A DNA stretch of 64,000 bases, from NCBI RefSeq assembly GCF_000717335.1, contig NZ_JNYZ01000012.1, positions 1-64,000 of the forward strand, read 5' to 3'. Of this stretch, positions 60,816 to 64,000 are shown piece after piece (positions within the stretch are counted from its first letter, which is position 1; every line of letters begins with the position of its first letter). Under the pieces are notes generated by a model that saw nothing but the letters and a program-made list of their open reading frames with translations, made no database searches and was not told the origin of the DNA. The stretch comes from Amycolatopsis jejuensis. GTDB lineage: Bacteria; Actinomycetota; Actinomycetes; Mycobacteriales; Pseudonocardiaceae. The translations under genes and the position numbers were made by a program.

Positions 60816-61661
60816 TCAGCGAGTGAATGCGCTGGCGTAGTCGCGGGCGAAGTCGGCGACATCGCGCGCGGGATACCCGGTCAGGTCGCTGACGGCGGTG
60901 GTCACCTGCGCGGCTTCACCCCGGGCGTAGTGCGCGTAGTCCTCCAGCAGGCCTTCGAGCTGCCACGGCGGAATGAAGCCGGCCAGCGCGGCCGCGAACT
61001 GCTCGTCGGACGCGTCGCGGAACGCGATCTCCCGTCCGGTGGCGGTGGCGATCGCCTCGGCGATCTGGTCGTGGGTCACCGCGCGCGGCCCGGTCAGCGT
61101 GTACGTGTTGCCAGCGTGCCCGGTTCCGGTCAGCACGGCCGCCGCGGCGGCTGCGATGTCTCTGGTGTCGATGGCGCTCACCGCCGCGCCGTGGATGGGC
61201 GCGGCGAACCAGCCCTGCGCGATGGTACCGGCGGAAGCGAGCAGTGCCTGCAGGTAAAGGTTGGGGCGCAACACAGTGTGGTCGAGTCCGAGCGTCTTGA
61301 CGTGTGCCTCGACCTCGGCGTGCCAGCGCAGAAAGCGCACCGGCGAGTCGGCAGTCGCCGCGTATTGCGAGAGCAGCACGAGCCGCGGTACCCCGGCGGC
61401 AAGGGTCAGGTCGGCGAATCGGATCTGGAGTTCCGCGGCGTCGGCAGTCGACGGGCTGTTGAGGAAGACCGCGTCGACCCCCTTCAGCGCGGCGGTGATC
61501 GAATCCGGTTCCTTCAGGTCGGCGACCACGGTTTCGGCGCCGAGTACGGAAAGGTCGGGATTGCGGGTCATCGCACGGACGTTGACGCCGCGGTCCTGCA
61601 AAGCCGGGATCAGTGCGGAGCCGACGGTTCCGGTCGCGCCGGTCACGAGAACGTTGTACAT
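60816..61661 (-). CDS. NmrA-like NAD(P)-binding reductase
   Basis: Atypical short-chain dehydrogenase of 281 residues. The nucleotide-binding glycine motif is 'VLVTGATGTVGSALIPALQD', followed by 'VNVRAMTRNPDLSVLGAETV' and 'HTVLRPNLYLQALLASAG'. NmrA-like proteins sense or reduce with NADPH and often quench quinones. It is the gene after a DHA2 efflux pump on the same strand and ends at a terminator, so the two form a likely operon. Confidence 0.9.
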   Translation of the reverse strand: MYNVLVTGATGTVGSALIPALQDRGVNVRAMTRNPDLSVLGAETVVADLKEPDSITAALKGVDAVFLNSPSTADAAELQIRFADLTLAAGVPRLVLLSQYAATADSPVRFLRWHAEVEAHVKTLGLDHTVLRPNLYLQALLASAGTIAQGWFAAPIHGAAVSAIDTRDIAAAAAAVLTGTGHAGNTYTLTGPRAVTHDQIAEAIATATGREIAFRDASDEQFAAALAGFIPPWQLEGLLEDYAHYARGEAAQVTTAVSDLTGYPARDVADFARDYASAFTR

Positions 61662-61688
61662 GGTGGTGCCTCTCTGGATGGTGGTGGA

Positions 61689-63092
61689 TCAGCTGAGGAC
61701 TGCGGCAGGCTGGGGGCGGACCACGCGGACGAGGGAGATGGCCAGCGCGATGAGGACGAGGGCCGCCTCGCCGATGAATGCGGTGGTGAAGGCGATGTCG
61801 CCGGTCTTGCCCGCGGCGCCGATGGCGATCCCGGCCAGCGCCGCGAGCCCGACCGCGCCACCCAGCTGCTGTGCCGCGTTGATCAGGCCGCTGAGCAGGC
61901 CGGATTCCCCTGGCGCGCTGTCTTTGACGCCCATTGCGGTGGCGTTGACGAGGCCGAGCCCGAGGCCGGTGCCGATGAGGAGGAACGCGCCGGCGAGGCT
62001 GATCGAGAAGCCGCTGGCCGTCCGGTCGAGCACCAGCCAGACGAAACCGGCGAGCAGCACGACGAGGCCGATCGGCAGCGCACGGGCGACCCCGGTCGCC
62101 TTGGCCAGCAGCGGCGCGAGCACGCTGCCCACGATGATCATGCCGGCGATCGGGAGCTGGGTCATCCCGCTCGTCAGCGGATCCATCCCGAGCTCCTGCT
62201 GCTGGTACTGCGGCAGGAAGAAGAACAGGCTGGTCAGCGTGCCACCGAGCAGCAGGACCACGAGGTTCGACGTGATCACCGGCTTGCGGCGGAACACGTG
62301 CAGCGGCACCAGCGGGTGCTCGGACCGCCGTTCGACGGCGACGAACGCGGCAAGGGAGAGCAGGCCGACCGCAATGCCGATGATCGTGCCGGGCGAGCCC
62401 CAGCCTGCGTCCGAGGCGGTGACCATGCCGAGGGCGAGGCCGGACGTACCCACGGAGATGGTGATCGCGCCGAGCGCGTCGAACTTGCCGGGCCTGCCGG
62501 GAACGGACGGGATCGCGCGCCACACGATCAGCGCACCGGCGAGACCGAACGGCACCGGGGCGAGGAACACCGACTGCCAGCCGAGTACCTGGGTCAGCGT
62601 GCCGCCGAGGAACACCCCGATGAGGCTGCCGAAGCCCGCGATCGCTCCCCAGATACCCAGCGCGCGGGTGCGTTCCGCGGGGGTCGGGTGGATGGCGAGC
62701 ACGAGCGACAGCGCAGCGGGCATCACCAGCGCGGCGCCCGCCCCCTGCCCGATCCGGGCGGCGATCAGCACGCTGCTGCTGGTCGCCAGCGCACAGGCGA
62801 GCGAAGCGGTGAGGTAGACGACCATCCCGCCCAGGAACATCCTGCGGCTCCCGAGCACGTCGGCGAGCCGTCCGCCGAGCAGCAGCAGACCGGCGAACGC
62901 CACCAGGTAGCTGCCCACGACGACGGTGAGCTCGGCAGCGGTGAGCCCGAGGCCCGCGCGGATCGCCCGCGAGGCCAGGTTCACCATCGCGTTGTCGAGA
63001 ATGACCAGGAACATCGCCGTGGCCAGGCCGACCATCGCCACCCCTCGGGGCAGCCGGGGCCGGACGGTGCCCGGCGCGGTTTCGTCGCTCAT
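61689..63092 (-). CDS. MFS transporter, DHA2 (14-helix) drug efflux type
   Basis: Transporter of 467 residues with fourteen hydrophobic helices. DHA2 markers are 'MFLVILDNAMVNLASRAIR' (motif D1), 'GGRLADVLGSRRMFLGGMVV' (motif A) and 'RIGQGAGAALVMPAALSLVL'. Such pumps export antibiotics and biocides with protons. A divergent LuxR/AAA regulator starts about 150 bases away and may control it. The NmrA-like gene follows by 27 bases. Confidence 0.92.
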   Translation of the reverse strand: MSDETAPGTVRPRLPRGVAMVGLATAMFLVILDNAMVNLASRAIRAGLGLTAAELTVVVGSYLVAFAGLLLLGGRLADVLGSRRMFLGGMVVYLTASLACALATSSSVLIAARIGQGAGAALVMPAALSLVLAIHPTPAERTRALGIWGAIAGFGSLIGVFLGGTLTQVLGWQSVFLAPVPFGLAGALIVWRAIPSVPGRPGKFDALGAITISVGTSGLALGMVTASDAGWGSPGTIIGIAVGLLSLAAFVAVERRSEHPLVPLHVFRRKPVITSNLVVLLLGGTLTSLFFFLPQYQQQELGMDPLTSGMTQLPIAGMIIVGSVLAPLLAKATGVARALPIGLVVLLAGFVWLVLDRTASGFSISLAGAFLLIGTGLGLGLVNATAMGVKDSAPGESGLLSGLINAAQQLGGAVGLAALAGIAIGAAGKTGDIAFTTAFIGEAALVLIALAISLVRVVRPQPAAVLS

Positions 63093-63149
63093 CGTTTCGT
63101 CCCCTTGTGCACGCTGTCGGTTGGTTCTGATGCCATGACGATGGCGGGT

Positions 63150-63161
63150 ACCACCGGTGGT
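63150..63161. promoter_or_regulatory. 12-bp palindrome in the efflux pump / LuxR divergent promoter
   Basis: ACCACCGGTGGT is a perfect palindrome in the short gap between the DHA2 pump and the LuxR/AAA gene. It is a plausible operator, but such short palindromes also arise by chance in GC-rich DNA. Confidence 0.3.
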
Positions 63162-63256
63162 TCGCGTCGGTGATCGACACCTATTTGCCCCTTTCGACAG
63201 GTGCGCACGGGCACGTAAGGGGCAAGCCGGACGGCATCCGCCCTATGGTTCGTCAC

Positions 63257-64000
63257 ATGGCCACGACGACCTCGCGCCCGCTCGTCGGCAGGCACGACGA
63301 GACCAGCCGGCTGCTCGCCCTCGTGCGCGCCGCGGAAACCGGGGCAGGTGGCGGGCTCGTCCTGCGCGGTGAACCGGGGATCGGGAAGAGCGCCCTGCTG
63401 GCACACCTCGAGCAGGTATCGGACAAGGTCCAGGTCATCCGGGCCTCCGGGGCCGAGTTCGAGGGTGAGCTGCCGTTCGCCGCGTTGCACCAGCTGTGCG
63501 TGCCGTTGTCGGCGCACCTCGACTCGCTCGCCGCGCCTTACCGCGACGCGCTGCTGATCGCGTTCGGGCTGGCCGACGGCGCGCCGGAGCCGTTCCGGGT
63601 CGGCCTTGCCACGCTCGAACTGCTCGCGACGGCCGCGGCGGACCGGCCGCTGCTGTGTCTCGTGGATGACGCGCACTGGATGGACACCGCGTCCGCGACG
63701 GCGTTGACATTCGTGGCCAGGCGCATTGCGGCCGAGCCGATCGCGATGGTGTTCGCGGCTCGTGACCAGGAGGTCGTCCGCGGGCTGGACGAGCTGCCCG
63801 AGCTGGTCGTCGGCGGGTTGAGCGACACGGACGCGCGAGCCCTGCTGTCCGGGGAGAAGGCCGGGGTCCTCGACGACCGGGTCCGCGATCGCCTGCTCGC
63901 CGAAGCGAGGGGGAACCCGCTCGCGCTCATCGAGCTGCCGCATGCAGGTGGGTTCGCGCTGCCAACGCCGTCGCCGGTGGCGAGCCGGATCGAGCGGAGT
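63257..64000 (+). CDS. LuxR-family AAA ATPase regulator (partial, cut by window end)
   Basis: The first 248 residues of a large LAL-type regulator. 'TSRPLVGRHDETSRLLALVR' is the usual start, the Walker A 'GEPGIGKSALL' is intact, Walker B is 'PLLCLVDDAHWMDTASATAL', and the NACHT-like 'RGNPLALIELP' follows. The LuxR DNA-binding end lies beyond the window. ATG 63245, in frame, is an alternative start. It is divergent from the DHA2 efflux pump. Confidence 0.88.
   Translation, partial: MATTTSRPLVGRHDETSRLLALVRAAETGAGGGLVLRGEPGIGKSALLAHLEQVSDKVQVIRASGAEFEGELPFAALHQLCVPLSAHLDSLAAPYRDALLIAFGLADGAPEPFRVGLATLELLATAAADRPLLCLVDDAHWMDTASATALTFVARRIAAEPIAMVFAARDQEVVRGLDELPELVVGGLSDTDARALLSGEKAGVLDDRVRDRLLAEARGNPLALIELPHAGGFALPTPSPVASRIERS

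Noticed and set aside
60690..63180. Very long open frames on both strands over the MFS and NmrA-like genes
   Set aside because: They are shadows of genuine genes in GC-rich DNA: low-complexity Arg/Gly/Pro/Ala translations with no domains, while the MFS and NmrA frames show full families.
1..64000. CRISPR arrays, rRNA genes, intact insertion sequences
   Set aside because: No regularly spaced direct repeats, no rRNA sequence and no transposase motifs were seen.

Overview
The window is very GC-rich, with GTG/ATG starts, strong Shine-Dalgarno sites, and actinobacterial gene families: an SsgB-like sporulation protein, WhiB, a SigF-type sigma factor with partner-switching proteins, streptogrisin-type proteases, and an aminotransferase very like mycobacterial HisC2/Pat. 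It is best read as a chromosomal piece of an Amycolatopsis-like actinomycete (Pseudonocardiaceae). That assignment is inference from gene content, not from a database search.

Layout. 1-5.1 kb: membrane protein, large LuxR/AAA regulator, divergent secreted serine protease. 5.1-18.8 kb: mostly core genes (SsgB-like, Lrp, FabH-like, membrane adenylate cyclase, methyltransferases, GntR, TauE exporter, Pat, acetoacetyl-CoA synthetase, LysX/MprF-like aminoacyl transferase). 18.9-19.2 kb: tRNA-Ser(GCT), tRNA-Arg(ACG), a strong terminator, then a 43-bp inverted copy of part of the lysX-like gene. 19.3-24.5 kb: a four-gene catabolic operon (HAD dehalogenase, MmgE/PrpD, asparaginase-like, amidohydrolase) with a divergent CGNR regulator. 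24.5-27.2 kb: gene graveyard with a thaumatin-like pseudogene, one intact small gene, and PucR-like and carboxylesterase remnants. 27.2-30.1 kb: ECF sigma factor, membrane partner, GT-C type protein.

30.1-36.7 kb: an apparently undescribed uptake-and-degradation set. It contains an NCS1 permease, an unusual MerR-XRE-cupin regulator, and an operon of alpha/beta hydrolase, NTF2-like protein, luciferase-like oxidoreductase, DUF1028 protein (frameshifted here) and M20 peptidase. The same ACTTACA-N7-TGTAAGT dyad lies before the permease and in the regulator/operon divergent promoter. 36.7-41.6 kb: PPK2, then a second small catabolic set (class II aldolase, MHS transporter, single-cysteine racemase/decarboxylase-family protein, XRE-cupin regulator, SRPBCC). 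41.6-48.3 kb: membrane protein, Sel1-repeat protein, secreted HNH nuclease, very large subtilase.

48.4-52.3 kb: HTH regulator, ATP-binding regulator with a run-on C-terminus through a perfect 25-bp hairpin, SigF-type sigma factor, anti-sigma factor, WhiB and STAS antagonist. 53.1-57.1 kb: XRE regulator and a three-gene graspetide cluster (precursor, ATP-grasp ligase, isoaspartyl-methyltransferase homologue), predicted to make an aspartimide-containing ester-crosslinked peptide. 57.1-64 kb: tandem SnoaL protein, TetR, SRPBCC, Dabb protein, two MFS exporters, NmrA-like reductase, and the start of a second LuxR/AAA regulator cut by the window end.

Several single-base frame breaks (about 11.71 kb and 34.95 kb, plus multiple breaks in the 24.7-27.1 kb remnants) could be real gene decay or assembly errors; raw reads would decide.
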